From Vibrio rotiferianus CAIM 577 = LMG 21460 (GTDB taxonomy: Bacteria; Pseudomonadota; Gammaproteobacteria; Enterobacterales; Vibrionaceae), in the NCBI RefSeq assembly GCF_002741985.1, contig NZ_APHW01000101.1, positions 124,001-188,000 of the forward strand: a stretch of DNA of 64,000 nucleotides, given 5' to 3'. The translations under genes and the position numbers were made by a program. The notes below the pieces were generated by a model. It was not told where the DNA came from and ran no database searches. It was given only the letters and a program-made list of their open reading frames with translations. Below, one piece after another: positions 9,325 through 18,176 of the stretch; position 1 is the first letter of the stretch, and each line of letters opens with the position of its first letter.

Positions 9325-9357
9325 AAAAGCACCATGCTGAAAGATGTGGTGCTTTTT
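9325..9357 (+). terminator. Intrinsic terminator after ctlX-like gene
   Basis: A 10-bp stem (9325-9334 with 9347-9356) ends in a run of six T. The A-rich 5' arm could also serve the convergent small gene on the minus strand. Confidence 0.85.
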
Positions 9358-9376
9358 TGTGTCATTCTCGTCGTAT

Positions 9377-9553
9377 CTAGTCTAAAGAAGGAGCTTCACT
9401 TTCCCGCGTGCTATCTGTTTTTTCATGACAACAACGAGCGTGCAGATCCTCATAGCCATCATAAGCGCATTCACCAATACTGTTTCTTGGGCATACTGAA
9501 TATTGGCTTCGGCCAATAAGCTCCGTTTGGCATATTGGACAGTTCTTTTCCAT
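9377..9553 (-). CDS. Small zinc-ribbon-like protein
   Basis: The 58-residue cytoplasmic protein begins MEKNCPICQTEL and has a CxxC pair (CPIC), two spaced single cysteines (SVCPRNSIGEC) and a further Cys pair (HARCCHEK), consistent with one small zinc site. The start at 9553 is supported by a GGGAGG ribosome binding site five bases upstream. The upstream in-frame ATG overlaps that site and is less likely. Function is unknown. Such proteins are common as uncharacterised vibrio genes. It is convergent with the amidinohydrolase gene. Confidence 0.65.
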   Translation of the reverse strand: MEKNCPICQTELIGRSQYSVCPRNSIGECAYDGYEDLHARCCHEKTDSTRESEAPSLD

Positions 9554-9942
9554 AGTAACCTCCCACAATTAGCAATTGTTCATATCGTCCTTCGACACGA
9601 ATTCAAAAGTAATTTTAGACCTTAGAGCATGACCAAGATGTGAACTTTTCATGTGCGCTGCGTGAGGAATAAGCATCTTTGTGAGTAATTGAGTTAAAAC
9701 CGGCGGCAGGTAATGGTCTGATTTTTGATTAAATTGTTGATTTTTATGTCAACTTATGAAATTGCGAAAGGGTGTTTACTTGATGACTGGCTGTATAATC
9801 AACGACTTTTGCAGTTACTTTTAGAAGTCATATCACAAAGATAGTTTTTCAACTTATGTTTAACGTGTGACCTCATCTCTGACTAAGCTAATTAATAAAC
9901 TTTAGATAACAAAGGCCAACCACAATAGCCGACCTTCCTTAT
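9554..9942. other. Intergenic spacer, no recognised element
   Basis: This 389-bp spacer contains the promoter of the small zinc-ribbon gene and the 3' flank of the hypothetical gene at 9943-10338. I see no ORF, terminator-like hairpin or repeat that I can support. Confidence 0.4.
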
Positions 9943-10338
9943 TTAACATGCCTCAGCGTGATGCTCTTGTTGAAAGCGAGAATCTTGTTTTGAGTGTTTA
10001 GGTACAAAACAGAGTTTGTCTGCGGACATCTTCAAACCATTTTGCATCTTGATATGAGTAACTGCCCAAATCACGCAACCATGAGGGAGGTTGAACAGTG
10101 AACGGGTTTGAGTGAAAAGTACGCCATCATCATAAGCTGGTGTAACGTTGATAGCTTTACCTTGCCATGCCTGACGAACGTTTTTCACATCAATGTTAGG
10201 CACAATAAGTGAGAGCATTTCTGGCTCAACATCCTTGACGACTTTTAAACAAATGCGGCAGCCGTCATAGTATTGTTCAACCCAAACTTTATGGGGAATG
10301 CTTTGGTCAACCCAGTCTAACTGCAGTATGTGTTCCAT
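9943..10338 (-). CDS. Hypothetical protein
   Basis: The 131-residue soluble protein has no signal peptide or membrane helix. A GAGGAA ribosome binding site lies six bases upstream of the ATG. Four cysteines are scattered (CRICL, GCVIW, LCFVP, and the last residue) and the C-terminus is His/Glu rich. I do not recognise the family. It lies 67 bp downstream of the GH3 gene on the same strand and could be co-transcribed with it, but nothing in the sequence links the functions. Confidence 0.6.
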   Translation of the reverse strand: MEHILQLDWVDQSIPHKVWVEQYYDGCRICLKVVKDVEPEMLSLIVPNIDVKNVRQAWQGKAINVTPAYDDGVLFTQTRSLFNLPHGCVIWAVTHIKMQNGLKMSADKLCFVPKHSKQDSRFQQEHHAEAC

Positions 10339-10405
10339 GGTTTATTCCTCAAGTAGATCCAACAAAGGCAGCGCCGAGACACCGCCTAGTTAGGTGGGTA
10401 AAAGG

Positions 10406-12457
10406 TTATTCGTAACTTAGCCCGTGACCGAATTCGTACAAGGTATCTGCTTTGTCATAACCCGGGTAGTCAGAGTGCTGGTTCAAAATCGCTTGCGCGC
10501 TGTTTGCCAGTGCAAATGGAAGCTTGCCTTGAGGAACGAAATTACCTGAAAGGACTTCCATTAAGTTGCGGTCTGATACACCGAAGGTGGCTAAGATTGC
10601 GCCCGATTTTTTCATGTTACTTGCATCATCCAGTACAAACGGTTGACGGAAGTTAATTGAAAGCACGGTATTCTCTGCGCCAATTTCACTCATGACGGCT
10701 TGTATATCGGTCAGACTTGGCTCAATTTTCCAAGATGCTGCGGTTGCCATTTGGCTGAATGCCAACAGGTCGAGTTCATCTGGGTTTGCACCGCCAAAGA
10801 TAAGCTCAGGATCCGCACCTGCGTTGGAAACGCGGACGCGAATAACGGCGTAATCGGTTCCTGCAGGTACTGTTGGGCGAACTTCTCCCTCTTCGTAATC
10901 ACCAGACGTCACGTCAAAGCCATAACGTTCATCACCTGCGATGGTTTCATCCATACCCATCACGTAGAGCGAAACTGCTTTGTCCGTACTTGGTTTAGCA
11001 AGCGGCAGTGTCTTCTCTGTATTTTGCAACAGAACCACGGATTTCTTCTGAGCGTAATCTGCGCGCTCTTGATGTTCGGCATTGCCTAAGATTTCTTGTG
11101 CATTGTTTACGTCCACGTAAGTGTTTTCAAACAAGCCAAGTTGGAATTGCTCTTTGACTAGGCGGGTTACTGAGAGGTCGACACGTTCTTCGTCAATCAG
11201 CCCTTTGTTGACCAAATTCACGATGACGTCTTTGTCATTAAAGCCTGATAACACATCAACACCAGCCTCAATCACCATCGCAACTTGCTCATCAATGGTT
11301 TTGTCTTCTACACCCCATGCTCTGTCGCCGATGATACCTGTATCGGAGTTGACATTACCGGTGTAGCCTAGCTCACCGCGCAGTAGGTCGGTGACAATGC
11401 CTTTAGAGAAGGACATGCCCACATCGTTTGGCATCCACTTCTGATCTACAGGGATACCGTAGTAAGGCATGATGGAAGAAGCCCCAGCATCGATTGCTGC
11501 GATAAAAGGAATCAAATGGTAGTCAAAGTTGTCTTTTGGATAAACTTGGTTTTGGCCAAAGTCGTAGTGCGGATCACCACCATTTTCTTGAGGGCCACCA
11601 CCAGGGAAGTGTTTGATTGTAAGGGCAATACTATCTTGATCAATTGCGCCACCACCTTGTAGGCCGTTGATCAAAGAACGCATGATATCTGCTGCAAGAT
11701 CCGCATCTTCTGTAAAGGTTTCATGCACGCGATACCAGCGAGGCTCTGTCGCGAGATCCATCATGTAACCGTACATACTGCGCAAGCCAATTGATGACCA
11801 TTCTTCATTCATAATGCCAGCGAACTCTTCGATCAGTGCCATATCTCGAGTGGCGGCAAGTCCAGCTTCTTTTGGCCATGCAGAGAATGAACCGGAAGAG
11901 ACGTTAATGCCTGCTTTCGCTGATGGATCGATGTGGTTACGCGCGTTTGATTTGAATAACGCAGGAATGCCCATGCGGGTTTTCTCTCGTAACTCTTGAA
12001 CGCTGTTCATGAAGGTGGCAGCTTCTTTCGGCGAGATTTGGCAACCAGAGCGTCCGCTGTCGCAGTTCGGGGCGTTTTCCGGCGTTTCAACCACACTATT
12101 ACGGAAAATAAAGCGGGTCATCTGAGCGTCGGCGATCATGTCTTGACCTTTGCTTGTCACGACACCACCTTCACCAGAATTGAGAGTGTCAATCAGCATC
12201 ATGCCGGCTTTTTCTTCCAGCGTCATTCGGCTAACAAGATCGGCGGCACGCTCTTCTGGTGTTAGGCGCCAATCTTCGAATGGTTCTAACGTTCCGTTGC
12301 CATTGGAGTCTCTGAATTGATAACCATCAACACTCAGTACGTCATGTACTCGAGAGAAGACTTCTGGTTGAACATAGCTGTTGTCATCGTCGGATGAGTT
12401 ACACCCTGCGAGAACAAGCGCCACTGCGATAGGAGTGAGTTGGGTAAGACGTTTCAT
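10406..12457 (-). CDS. Glycoside hydrolase family 3 lipoprotein (beta-glucosidase-like)
   Basis: The 683-residue protein has a lipoprotein signal with lipobox LAGC (Cys19), then a calcium-loop-like DSNGNGTLEPFEDW segment (50-63). The catalytic GH3 barrel follows, with KHFPGGG at 282-288 and the probable nucleophile Asp372 in NVNSDTG. After it comes the second alpha/beta sandwich domain, ending in the LPFALANS and LYEFGHGLSYE motifs typical of exo-acting GH3 enzymes. It probably trims beta-linked oligosaccharides from the non-reducing end at the cell envelope. The absence of Asp at position +2 after the lipidated Cys favours the outer membrane. The promoter region holds two palindromes like the UxuR operators of the glucuronate locus, so its substrate may be a uronate-containing glycan; that is inference. 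Specificity is not readable. Confidence 0.88.
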   Translation of the reverse strand: MKRLTQLTPIAVALVLAGCNSSDDDNSYVQPEVFSRVHDVLSVDGYQFRDSNGNGTLEPFEDWRLTPEERAADLVSRMTLEEKAGMMLIDTLNSGEGGVVTSKGQDMIADAQMTRFIFRNSVVETPENAPNCDSGRSGCQISPKEAATFMNSVQELREKTRMGIPALFKSNARNHIDPSAKAGINVSSGSFSAWPKEAGLAATRDMALIEEFAGIMNEEWSSIGLRSMYGYMMDLATEPRWYRVHETFTEDADLAADIMRSLINGLQGGGAIDQDSIALTIKHFPGGGPQENGGDPHYDFGQNQVYPKDNFDYHLIPFIAAIDAGASSIMPYYGIPVDQKWMPNDVGMSFSKGIVTDLLRGELGYTGNVNSDTGIIGDRAWGVEDKTIDEQVAMVIEAGVDVLSGFNDKDVIVNLVNKGLIDEERVDLSVTRLVKEQFQLGLFENTYVDVNNAQEILGNAEHQERADYAQKKSVVLLQNTEKTLPLAKPSTDKAVSLYVMGMDETIAGDERYGFDVTSGDYEEGEVRPTVPAGTDYAVIRVRVSNAGADPELIFGGANPDELDLLAFSQMATAASWKIEPSLTDIQAVMSEIGAENTVLSINFRQPFVLDDASNMKKSGAILATFGVSDRNLMEVLSGNFVPQGKLPFALANSAQAILNQHSDYPGYDKADTLYEFGHGLSYE

Positions 12458-12518
12458 GTCGCTGTCCTAATGTTGGTATAGTTGTTTGTTCTAGACCAAT
12501 ATTAATAATTACCCGCAT

Positions 12519-12532
12519 TTTGGTTAACCAAA
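12519..12532. promoter_or_regulatory. Candidate UxuR operator upstream of GH3 gene
   Basis: TTTGGTTAACCAAA is a perfect 14-bp palindrome that differs from the ATTGGTNNACCAAT sites of the glucuronate locus only in the outermost base pair. It sits 62 bp upstream of the GH3 start codon. Confidence 0.6.
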
Positions 12533-12602
12533 TTTAATTAAACTACAGATTTGGATCACCATATTTTTTATTTAGGTGATTTAACTCAATCTATTATTAA
12601 AA

Positions 12603-12616
12603 ATAGGTTGACCACA
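12603..12616. promoter_or_regulatory. Weaker UxuR-like site upstream of GH3 gene
   Basis: ATAGGTTGACCACA keeps the GGTTGACC core of the strong UxuR-type site at 20213-20226, with three mismatches to the 14-bp consensus. It lies 84 bp (centre to centre) upstream of the better palindrome. Confidence 0.4.
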
Positions 12617-12775
12617 TTAAATGTTATCGTGATTTTGAATTGAGATTCTTTTGATTAATTTTATTTAAATCATGTAGTTACGTAAGTGTTAGGTTGCTTC
12701 CAAATTCTATGTAATATCATGTCTGCTATTATTTACTTCGGAACGATTACTTGATTATAAAAAGGGACAAATACA

Positions 12776-13300
12776 TCAGTTATCATTCACAGTTTTCATC
12801 TGATTATTAATTTTATTTGATTGATACAAGCGATATATAGTCAGTAAGTTGGTGATGATAAATGTACTTTCGACCAATGAACCGCCGATAGAGCCAAGCC
12901 AAATATTGTGGCTGACCCAGCAGAAGGAATTAAACAAAATTAAGCTGCGTAGGGTGATGCCTTGTTTGGAAAAGAGCGCCCAAGTGGCGACCGACGATCC
13001 GATTACCGTGAGTAGCTCAAAAAAGTGAGTGATGTTTGGAAGGGTCATTAGCCACATCAGTGCAATGAAGAACCACATCACTTTGCGCGATTGAGTTTTG
13101 ATTGAGGCGAAACTGCGAATGCCATTAATGATCACGCCAATGGCGGCGACGGTTGCGCCCATCAGGGTAAAATGAATACCCATGATGAAACAAAACGCCA
13201 TCATCTGATAGCGAAAGCGCATGTCGTCTTTCTGCCAGAATGCCATCACGCCAACCATAAACGCAATGCCACCAACGGCTTGTGCTAACCAGTTTTCCAT
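12776..13300 (-). CDS. YgjV-family inner membrane protein
   Basis: The 174-residue polytopic protein has about six hydrophobic segments and the family-like start WLAQAVGGIAFMVGVMAFWQKDD. The family has no proven function. In Escherichia coli, ygjV lies next to uxaA-uxaC, and here a family member again adjoins uronate genes (331 bp upstream of it lies kdgA). The context suggests a link to sugar acid metabolism or transport, but this is association only. The tail is polar (NKINNQMKTVNDN). Confidence 0.75.
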   Translation of the reverse strand: MENWLAQAVGGIAFMVGVMAFWQKDDMRFRYQMMAFCFIMGIHFTLMGATVAAIGVIINGIRSFASIKTQSRKVMWFFIALMWLMTLPNITHFFELLTVIGSSVATWALFSKQGITLRSLILFNSFCWVSHNIWLGSIGGSLVESTFIITNLLTIYRLYQSNKINNQMKTVNDN

Positions 13301-13399
13301 TTATTTTCCTAGAGTGTTGGACTTTGATTCATCTCGTTAAGTGAGTAGGCAAATGAGCATCCTGCAAAGTTGCCGCTCTTTTAGAGTTCGATTCACTCT

Positions 13400-13507
13400 G
13401 TGAGTAGATCCTGAATCACGCTCGTGCATCGCTTTTCAGGATGACGAATAGGAGGATATTTGTCATATCGTCATTCGACGAGCCTAGGCGAGATCAGGAA
13501 TCTACTT
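13400..13507. repeat. REP/MITE-like palindromic element
   Basis: The two ends are near-perfect inverted repeats: GTAGATCCTGA at the left and TCAGGAATCTAC at the right. Further complementary blocks lie inside. The right half shares the GTCATTC, GAGCCTA, GCGAG and AATCTA blocks with the hairpin at 52556-52601, so this is a dispersed intergenic repeat family. Confidence 0.6.
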
Positions 13508-13549
13508 ACCGCGATAACCCAATCAATTGAGCTATGCTTTGAACGAATC

Positions 13550-13571
13550 AGCCCTCCACAAGGGGAGGGCT
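13550..13571 (-). terminator. GC-rich hairpin 3' of kdgA operon
   Basis: An 8-bp stem (AGCCCTCC with GGAGGGCT) and a 6-base loop lie 61 bp past the kdgA stop. There is no T run on the minus strand, so it may be an RNA-stabilising or repeat-derived hairpin rather than a true terminator. It resembles the hairpins at 52.3-52.7 kb. Confidence 0.4.
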
Positions 13572-13631
13572 GGGCACTTTATCTCAATCGCTAAGGGGTT
13601 ACCCAAGAGCCTTGAGGCTACTTACCAATCA

Positions 13632-14261
13632 TTACTCATTCACAAGCGCTACTGCTTCGCGAGTTAGGCGTGCAAGCTCTTCCCAGTTACCTTCTTCAAT
13701 AAGTTTCTTGTCTACCATCCATGTACCACCACATGCCAATACGCGCGGGATAGCTAAGTAATCTTTGATGTTTGCAGGGTTAATACCACCTGTTGGCATT
13801 AGTTCGATGTCGGTGTATGGCGCAAGCAGTGATTTCACCATGTTGATGCCGCCAGAGGCTTCCGCAGGGAAGAACTTCAAGGTGGTTAATCCCATTTCCA
13901 GTGCGGCTTCAACTGTGCTTGGGTTGTTCACACCCGGTACGATATCAATCCCGATTTCTTGGCACGCTTTAACGGTATTTGGGTTGAAGCCAGGCGATAC
14001 GATGAACGTTGCGCCCGCTTCTTTTGCTGCGATCGCTTGCTCGCGGTTCAGTACCGTACCTGCGCCAATCAGCATGTCTGGCTGGGTTTCACGCAGTAGG
14101 CGAATCGCTTCTGCAGCTGCTGCTGAACGGAAGGTGATTTCAGCAGCAGGTAATCCGTTTTCTGCCAGTACTTTACCCAGTGGGATAATGTCTTCTGCTT
14201 TATCAATGGCGATAACAGGGATGACTTTCAGAGCTTTCAATTGTTCTTTAATGCTAGACAT
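13632..14261 (-). CDS. kdgA: 2-keto-3-deoxy-6-phosphogluconate aldolase
   Basis: The 209-residue class I aldolase has the Schiff-base Lys129 in TLKFFPAE, the catalytic Glu41 and phosphate-binding Arg45 in EITFRS, and the GAGTVL and PTGGI segments. It splits KDPG into pyruvate and glyceraldehyde 3-phosphate, the last step of hexuronate breakdown and of the Entner-Doudoroff pathway. It is the last gene of the minus-strand operon dctQ-dctM-uxuB-uxaC-kdgK-kdgA and starts 9 bp after kdgK. Its position inside a uronate cluster suggests a dedicated copy (kdgA, also called eda). Confidence 0.95.
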   Translation of the reverse strand: MSSIKEQLKALKVIPVIAIDKAEDIIPLGKVLAENGLPAAEITFRSAAAAEAIRLLRETQPDMLIGAGTVLNREQAIAAKEAGATFIVSPGFNPNTVKACQEIGIDIVPGVNNPSTVEAALEMGLTTLKFFPAEASGGINMVKSLLAPYTDIELMPTGGINPANIKDYLAIPRVLACGGTWMVDKKLIEEGNWEELARLTREAVALVNE

Positions 14262-14270
14262 GAGTGTTCC

Positions 14271-15248
14271 TTAAACGACGCCAAGCGCCGGTTGTGTGAA
14301 TGCTTTGGGAATGATGGCACCGCGATGTTGAATCACAGCACCTGCCAGAGCGTTGCCTCTTTGACATGAGGTCGCGAGATCGGCGCCAGCAAGGTATGCC
14401 GATAAAAAGCCACCATTGAATGAGTCGCCCGCCGATGTGGTGTCCACCACTTGAGCGACAGGTTGGGTTGGCACGGCTTGTGGAGCCAGAGCCGCGCTCG
14501 AACCCTGATTTGTTGAGTCTTGAACCAAACAGCCATCCGCGCCGAGCTTGACGATGCATTTGCCCACGCCAAGAGAGGTAAGGCGTTCAATGGTTTGCTC
14601 TGGTGTTTCGTCACCCCAGATCAATTGCTCGTCATCGAAAGTCACCAATGCAATGTCAGTCAGTTGGTACATAGCTTGGTAAACGTTTTTGACGGTTTGA
14701 TTATCGTCGTTAGGCCACAATGCAGGGCGGAAGTTGCTATCAAAAGCAATTTCAACACCTTGAGCTTTAAGCTCGACCAATAAGTTGAGCAGTGAAATTC
14801 GGTCTTCTTCCGGTAAGATAGCTAAAGAAATACCGCTGAGAAATACCGCATCAACCTGAGTTAATGCTTGCTTAACCATTCCGAAATTTGGATGTTGAAG
14901 TAGGTAACGTGCTGCCGATTGGTTGCGCCAATATAGGAATGTACGCTCACCTTGGTCATCAAGTTGAATCAAATACAAACCCGGTGTGCGAGTCTCATCG
15001 CACAGCACTAAGTCTGTCGAAATGCCTTCTTCTTCCCAGCGAGTCAGCATGCCCGTACTGATCGGGTCATTGCCAAGAGCGGTAACATAAGAAACTTTAA
15101 CTTCATCGGGTTTGCTATTGGCTTCGCAGCCGCGGCTCAAATAAACCGCAGCGTTGAGCGTATCCCCACCAAATGTTTGATGCATTGAGCCGAATGGTTT
15201 GCCATTCAGCTCAATCATGCATTCACCAATAATGGCGATGTGCTTCAT
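14271..15248 (-). CDS. kdgK: 2-keto-3-deoxygluconate kinase
   Basis: The 325-residue PfkB-family sugar kinase has an N-terminal GECMIELNG, a GGDTLNAAVYLSR substrate-binding segment and the C-terminal ATP-site signature DTTSAGDSFNGGF with the catalytic Asp. It phosphorylates 2-keto-3-deoxygluconate from UxuA to KDPG, which KdgA then cleaves. It is tightly packed between uxaC (3 bp) and kdgA (9 bp) in the glucuronate operon, and this position separates it from other PfkB kinases. Confidence 0.93.
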   Translation of the reverse strand: MKHIAIIGECMIELNGKPFGSMHQTFGGDTLNAAVYLSRGCEANSKPDEVKVSYVTALGNDPISTGMLTRWEEEGISTDLVLCDETRTPGLYLIQLDDQGERTFLYWRNQSAARYLLQHPNFGMVKQALTQVDAVFLSGISLAILPEEDRISLLNLLVELKAQGVEIAFDSNFRPALWPNDDNQTVKNVYQAMYQLTDIALVTFDDEQLIWGDETPEQTIERLTSLGVGKCIVKLGADGCLVQDSTNQGSSAALAPQAVPTQPVAQVVDTTSAGDSFNGGFLSAYLAGADLATSCQRGNALAGAVIQHRGAIIPKAFTQPALGVV

Positions 15249-15251
15249 TGG

Positions 15252-16664
15252 TTACGCCCTCTCTTCAAAGTAGCGTTTTGCGTTACCAAAACAGATGTCT
15301 TCGACCATAGGACCAAGCAACGATAGGTCATTTGGAACTTCGCCGTTCTCTGCCCAACGACCGACCATGTCACACAGGATGCGGCGGAAGTATTCGTGGC
15401 GGGTGTAAGACAAGAAGCTGCGCGAGTCCGTTAACATGCCGACGAATTGGCTGAGCAAACCAAGTTGAGAAAGCTGTTCCATTTGGCGTTGCATGCCGTC
15501 TTTCTGATCGTTGAACCACCAACCTGAGCCAAACTGCACTTTGCCCGCGATGCCGCCACCTTGGAAGTTACCAATCATGGTCGCCATCATTTCATTATCA
15601 CGAGGGTTCAAACAGTAAAGAATGGTGCGAGGCAGCTCGTTGGTTTGGTCCATTTCATCCAGTAGATGTGCTAGTTCAAAAGCAAATGGGCGATCGCCAA
15701 TCGAGTCAAAGCCAGCATCAGCACCTAGTAGTTGGAACATGCGTGTACTGTTGTTGCGCTGTGCGCCAATATGTAGCTGCATTACCCAACCCAATTGCGC
15801 GTAGCGTTTACCGAGCCAAACTTGAACCGCGGTAGAGAACTGCGCACATTCAAGCTCAGACAACACTTCGCCATTTAAACGACGAGTCAGCAACGTATCT
15901 AAATCAGCCTCGCTTGGAATTGGCGCATAACGGACGATCTCAATACCGTGGTCTGCCGCACGACAACCATGTGCATCGAAGTGAGCCAAACGTTTATCGA
16001 GTGCACTCAATAAATCATCAAAGCGGCGGATCTCCATGTCTGCTACTTCGCCCAGTTTGTGCATGTAATCCGCAAACATGTCCAATTCAATCTTGAACGC
16101 TTTATCCGGACGCCAGCTTGGCAGCACTTTGACGTTAAAGGTATCGTCTTCTGCGATCGCTTTGTGGTGTTCTAGTGAATCAATAGGATCATCGGTCGTC
16201 CCCGCCATTACAACGTTCATTTGCTGCATGATGCCGCGAGCTGTAAATTCAGGTGTCGCCAGTAGCTCATTACATTGATGCCAAATTTGGTCAGCAGTAT
16301 CTGGACTAAACAGTGTTTTGGTAATGCCGAATGGGCGACGCAGTTCTAGGTGTGTCCAGTGGTAAAGCGGGTTGCCCAAGGTTTGAGGAACCGTCTTCGC
16401 CCACGCCATGTATTTGTCGTAATCGCTCGCATCACCGGTAATCAAACGCTCTGCAATGCCTGCCGAGCGCATACCACGCCATTTGTAGTGGTCACCTTCA
16501 AGCCAGATTTGACCCAAGTTATCGAACTGACGATTTTGCGCTACTTCTGCTGGGTTTAAGTGGCAGTGGTAATCGTAAATTGGCTGGTGGAACGCATGCT
16601 CATGGTACAAGCGACGTGCTGTTTCGTTTGAGAGTAAAAAGTCTTCACACAAGAAATTCTTCAT
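15252..16664 (-). CDS. uxaC: Uronate isomerase
   Basis: The 470-residue protein is the usual size for UxaC. It begins with the metal-binding DYHCHLNP motif and carries the WTHLELRRPFGI and MQLHIGAQRNN segments of the amidohydrolase-like uronate isomerases. It converts D-glucuronate to D-fructuronate and can also act on D-galacturonate. It lies 12 bp after uxuB and 3 bp before kdgK. No UxaA or UxaB for the galacturonate branch is present, so the locus is a glucuronate pathway. Confidence 0.96.
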   Translation of the reverse strand: MKNFLCEDFLLSNETARRLYHEHAFHQPIYDYHCHLNPAEVAQNRQFDNLGQIWLEGDHYKWRGMRSAGIAERLITGDASDYDKYMAWAKTVPQTLGNPLYHWTHLELRRPFGITKTLFSPDTADQIWHQCNELLATPEFTARGIMQQMNVVMAGTTDDPIDSLEHHKAIAEDDTFNVKVLPSWRPDKAFKIELDMFADYMHKLGEVADMEIRRFDDLLSALDKRLAHFDAHGCRAADHGIEIVRYAPIPSEADLDTLLTRRLNGEVLSELECAQFSTAVQVWLGKRYAQLGWVMQLHIGAQRNNSTRMFQLLGADAGFDSIGDRPFAFELAHLLDEMDQTNELPRTILYCLNPRDNEMMATMIGNFQGGGIAGKVQFGSGWWFNDQKDGMQRQMEQLSQLGLLSQFVGMLTDSRSFLSYTRHEYFRRILCDMVGRWAENGEVPNDLSLLGPMVEDICFGNAKRYFEERA

Positions 16665-16676
16665 CGTTAACTCCTA

Positions 16677-18140
16677 TTACAGCGCAGCGACAGTGGCACG
16701 AGCACCGTTATCGATTAGCGATTGGTAAGCACTGCTCACCGCATCAATCACTTGTGGGTTTTGACCAAGCTCTGCAGGGAAGATGGCTTCAACCGCGAGC
16801 AACGCAGGCACAACAGAAACGTTCAAGCCGTGTTGGTCGCAGATCTGACGTAGTGTCTCTGCCATTGGATCGCGAACATCAATATCGTCGCCTTGCTCAT
16901 CCACGCCGGATACGTAGCGCATCCAACCTGCAATCGCTGTTGCCAACCATGAGAAGTTAGAGCCTTGAGCAAGGTGGAATCGTAAGCTGCCACCCATGCG
17001 TTGTGGGATCTTCTGGCTGCCATCCATCGCGATTTGCCATGTTTTGTGTTTCAAACTTGGGTTGGTGAAGCGCTCGATAAGCAGTTTAGCGTAGCTTTCT
17101 AAATCGGTGCCCTCTGGCATGGTCAGCGAAGGGGCTTGTGCTTGCATCATCAGGTCAAATGCCGCTTTGCGGTAGCCTTCGTCTGTCATGGTGTCAGAGA
17201 TATGCGCGTAACCACCAAGGTAGCCTAGGTAGGCTAGGAACGAGTGGCTACCATTTAGCATGCGCAGCTTCATTTCTTCGTAAGGCACAACGTCGGCAAC
17301 AAATTCTGCGCCAGCCACGTTCCAATCTGGACGACCAGCCACGAAGTTGTCCTCGATAACCCATTGGCGGAATGGTTCACAAGCGATGCCACATGGATCT
17401 TCACAGCCAAGAAGATCTGCGATTTCGGTCAGTGTCTCTTCTGTGGCTGCTGGCACAATGCGGTCAACCATAGTGCAAGGGAAGGTAACGTTGGTTTCAA
17501 TCCAGTCACGTAATTCAGGGTCGAGCAGTTGAGCGAACTCAAGTACGGCTGCTTTTGCTACGTGACCGTTTTCTTGCACGTTATCACAAGACATCACGGT
17601 AAATGGTGTCAGACCGCGTTCACGACGCATCTTAAGCGCTTGCACAATGTAACCCAGTGCCGATTTTGGCTCAGTTGGGTTAGCAAGATCAGCAATCACA
17701 AGTGGGTTGTTTTTATCGAGCGTGCCCGTTGCAGGGTCAGCGCAGTAACCTTTCTCGGTAATCGTCATTGAAACGATCGCCACTTGTGGCTCTGCCATTT
17801 TTTCTAACACAGCTTGAATGCTGTCGAGGCTTGGGTGCAGTGACTCGGTGACTGAACCAATCACTTTTACCTCAGTCGATTCTGCACCTTTTTCTGCCAC
17901 TGTGTATAGGTGGTCTTGAGCGCGCAGCGATTGAATTAAATCTTCACCACCAAATAGGTTGATTTCGCAAATGCCCCAATCAGAACCCGTTTTGCTCAGC
18001 ATCTCATTGGTGAATAAGGCTTGGTGCGCACGGTGGAAAGCACCGAAACCGAGGTGAACAATACGGCTTGTAAGTATTGAGCGGTCGTAGTCCGGAAGCA
18101 GAACGTTATGATTCAGAGTGGAATTAGAAATAGTCTTCAT
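16677..18140 (-). CDS. uxuB: D-fructuronate reductase (mannonate oxidoreductase)
   Basis: The 487-residue member of the long-chain mannitol dehydrogenase family has an N-terminal nucleotide-binding segment (IVHLGFGAFHRAHQA) and the catalytic signature KLRMLNGSHSFLAYLG with the conserved Lys, Asn and His. It reduces D-fructuronate to D-mannonate with NADH. Tagaturonate reductase (UxaB) is a close relative, but the pairing with uxuA in the divergent unit favours UxuB. A 90-bp gap with a strong hairpin separates it from dctM upstream. Confidence 0.92.
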   Translation of the reverse strand: MKTISNSTLNHNVLLPDYDRSILTSRIVHLGFGAFHRAHQALFTNEMLSKTGSDWGICEINLFGGEDLIQSLRAQDHLYTVAEKGAESTEVKVIGSVTESLHPSLDSIQAVLEKMAEPQVAIVSMTITEKGYCADPATGTLDKNNPLVIADLANPTEPKSALGYIVQALKMRRERGLTPFTVMSCDNVQENGHVAKAAVLEFAQLLDPELRDWIETNVTFPCTMVDRIVPAATEETLTEIADLLGCEDPCGIACEPFRQWVIEDNFVAGRPDWNVAGAEFVADVVPYEEMKLRMLNGSHSFLAYLGYLGGYAHISDTMTDEGYRKAAFDLMMQAQAPSLTMPEGTDLESYAKLLIERFTNPSLKHKTWQIAMDGSQKIPQRMGGSLRFHLAQGSNFSWLATAIAGWMRYVSGVDEQGDDIDVRDPMAETLRQICDQHGLNVSVVPALLAVEAIFPAELGQNPQVIDAVSSAYQSLIDNGARATVAAL

Positions 18141-18154
18141 TGTTGTATCCCTTT

Positions 18155-18176
18155 TCCCGCAGGCGGTCCTGCGGGA
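18155..18176 (-). promoter_or_regulatory. Hairpin between dctM and uxuB
   Basis: A 9-bp perfect GC-rich stem (18155-18163 with 18168-18176) and a 4-base loop lie in the only large gap of the operon. The minus strand has no T run after it. It may protect the upstream mRNA end or partly attenuate read-through, so that transporter and enzyme levels can differ. Confidence 0.55.

Larger units (their letters stand above)
12458..12775. promoter_or_regulatory. GH3 promoter region
   Basis: This 318-bp, very AT-rich spacer lies between the GH3 gene and the ygjV-like gene, both on the minus strand. It contains the two UxuR-like palindromes listed separately. No terminator was seen for the upstream gene. 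Confidence 0.5.
13301..13631. other. Repeat-bearing spacer downstream of kdgA
   Basis: This 331-bp spacer holds an imperfect palindromic repeat element (13400-13507) and a GC-rich hairpin (13550-13571), both with relatives near 52.3-52.7 kb. No gene was found. Confidence 0.6.

Noticed and set aside
10700..11089. 129-codon open frame antisense to the GH3 gene
   Set aside because: Lies fully inside a conserved enzyme gene, with no plausible protein features.
13765..14274. 169-codon open frame antisense to kdgA
   Set aside because: It mirrors the codon bias of the strongly conserved kdgA gene and has no start signals of its own.
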